Assembly: GCA_002714305.1 (NCBI GenBank)
Contig: PAWY01000035.1
Span: 4,855 to 11,422, forward strand
Origin: Methanobacteriota archaeon
GTDB lineage: Archaea; Thermoplasmatota; Poseidoniia; Poseidoniales; Poseidoniaceae
Length of the DNA stretch: 6,568 bases
Reading direction: 5' to 3'
The notes under the pieces: generated by a model
Seen by the model: the letters and a program-made list of their open reading frames with translations, nothing else
What the model was told of the DNA's origin: nothing
The model's database searches: none
Part shown: positions 6,081-6,568 of the stretch, piece by piece
Numbering within the stretch: the first letter of the stretch is position 1
How the letters are laid out: every line of letters begins with the position of its first letter
Made by a program: the position numbers and the translations under genes

Positions 6081-6568
6081 ATGGTTGGCGAAGAGCACGT
6101 ATCCATGATTCCCGCTCCAGCAGGAAAGCGATGGACGGCGACCGTGAACGGCCGCCCGTTTGAAGTTCTTGCACCGAGCAATGCCGTGTTGCTGGATGTC
6201 CTGCGAGACAAGGTCGGCACGCTTGGCGTCAAACGCGGGTGTGACTTGGGCACGTGCGGCTGTTGCACCGTCATGATCGACGGTGTGCCAAAACTGTCCT
6301 GCCTCACTTTGGCGGGTCAAGTGCAAGGCGCTGACATCATCCCGGTCGAGGGTCTCTCCGATGGAGCTCACCTCGCTCCAATTCAGACCTGCTTTGCCAC
6401 GCATGGTGGCTCTCAATGCGGCTTCTGCACGCCAGGCTTCCTCGTCGCCTCACAGGCTTTGCTCAACGAAAACGAAAATCCGACCCGTCAGGAAATTGCT
6501 TGTGCCATTGAAGGCAATCTTTGCCGGTGCACAGGTTACCAGCAGATCATCGATTCCATCGAGGCCGC
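6081..6568 (+). CDS. [2Fe-2S] subunit of a xanthine dehydrogenase/CO dehydrogenase-family molybdenum hydroxylase, 3' end cut
   Basis: The 162 visible codons encode nearly the whole small subunit, which is usually about 150-170 residues in this family. It passes electrons between the molybdenum cofactor in the large subunit and FAD in the medium subunit. It carries two [2Fe-2S] clusters and acts in the cytoplasm. The plant-ferredoxin-like domain (about 18-90) has the cluster motif GCDLGTCGCCTV at 53-64, with Cys54, Cys59 and Cys62, plus Cys74. The helical second domain (about 91-162) has QCGFCTPG at 112-119 and GNLCRCTGY at 145-153, giving Cys113, Cys116, Cys148 and Cys150. All eight ligands are present. 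Two extra cysteines, Cys61 and Cys104, stand where Ala or Ser is common. The start at 6081 has a GGTGAG site; ATG 6105 would shorten the leader by eight residues. The substrate cannot be told from this subunit: CO, xanthine, aldehydes and N-heterocycles are all used by relatives. Partner subunits are expected nearby but are not in view, and a fused FAD domain beyond the edge is not excluded. Confidence 0.95.
   Translation, partial: MVGEEHVSMIPAPAGKRWTATVNGRPFEVLAPSNAVLLDVLRDKVGTLGVKRGCDLGTCGCCTVMIDGVPKLSCLTLAGQVQGADIIPVEGLSDGAHLAPIQTCFATHGGSQCGFCTPGFLVASQALLNENENPTRQEIACAIEGNLCRCTGYQQIIDSIEA

Noticed and set aside
5636..6307. Minus-strand ORF of 223 codons spanning the protease end and the iron-sulfur gene start
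   Set aside because: It overlaps two genes with clear catalytic or ligand motifs, shows no domain of its own, and crosses an intergenic gap. It is a shadow ORF.

Overview
The window holds three protein-coding genes and two short intergenic gaps. It is probably from an archaeon, most likely a planktonic marine euryarchaeon of the Marine Group II / Poseidoniales type. That placement is an inference. It rests on a secreted subtilase with a C-terminal membrane anchor and short acidic tail, archaeal-style ribosome-binding sites (GGAG, GGTGAG), and weak AT-rich patches instead of bacterial -35/-10 boxes. No rRNA, tRNA, CRISPR array, transposase or integrase is visible.

Left 57% (minus strand, 3767 down to base 1 and beyond): one continuous reading frame of 1255 codons without a stop, running off the left edge. 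I checked the frame codon by codon. It encodes a very large polytopic membrane protein. By eye it has about 19 consecutive transmembrane hairpins (roughly 36-38 helices), with short acidic loops on one face and Arg/Lys-containing loops on the other. It starts with a basic, probably disordered segment and ends, as far as visible, in an acidic Glu/Pro/Gln tail. I recognise no family. Similar motifs recur about 476 residues apart, which suggests internal duplication. This is the most unusual object here.

Middle (3768-3926): a 159-bp divergent intergenic region with a perfect 14-bp palindrome just upstream of the rightward gene.

Right of centre (3927-5906, plus): a complete 659-residue S8 (subtilisin-like) protease. 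It has a Sec signal peptide, a calcium-loop-like motif, an I9-like propeptide, an intact Asp166/His216/Asn319/Ser390 active site, a C-terminal beta-rich region, one membrane anchor and an acidic cytoplasmic tail. It is predicted to act as an ectoprotease tethered to the outer face of the cell membrane.

Right edge (6081-6568 and beyond, plus): the nearly complete [2Fe-2S] subunit of a xanthine dehydrogenase/CO dehydrogenase-family molybdenum hydroxylase. Its eight cluster cysteines are intact. The catalytic molybdenum subunit and the FAD subunit would be expected outside the window.

The three genes do not form an obvious pathway. The membrane protein and the protease are divergent and could share control through the intervening region. 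The hydroxylase gene follows the protease after a 174-bp gap that probably contains a transcript end and a new promoter.
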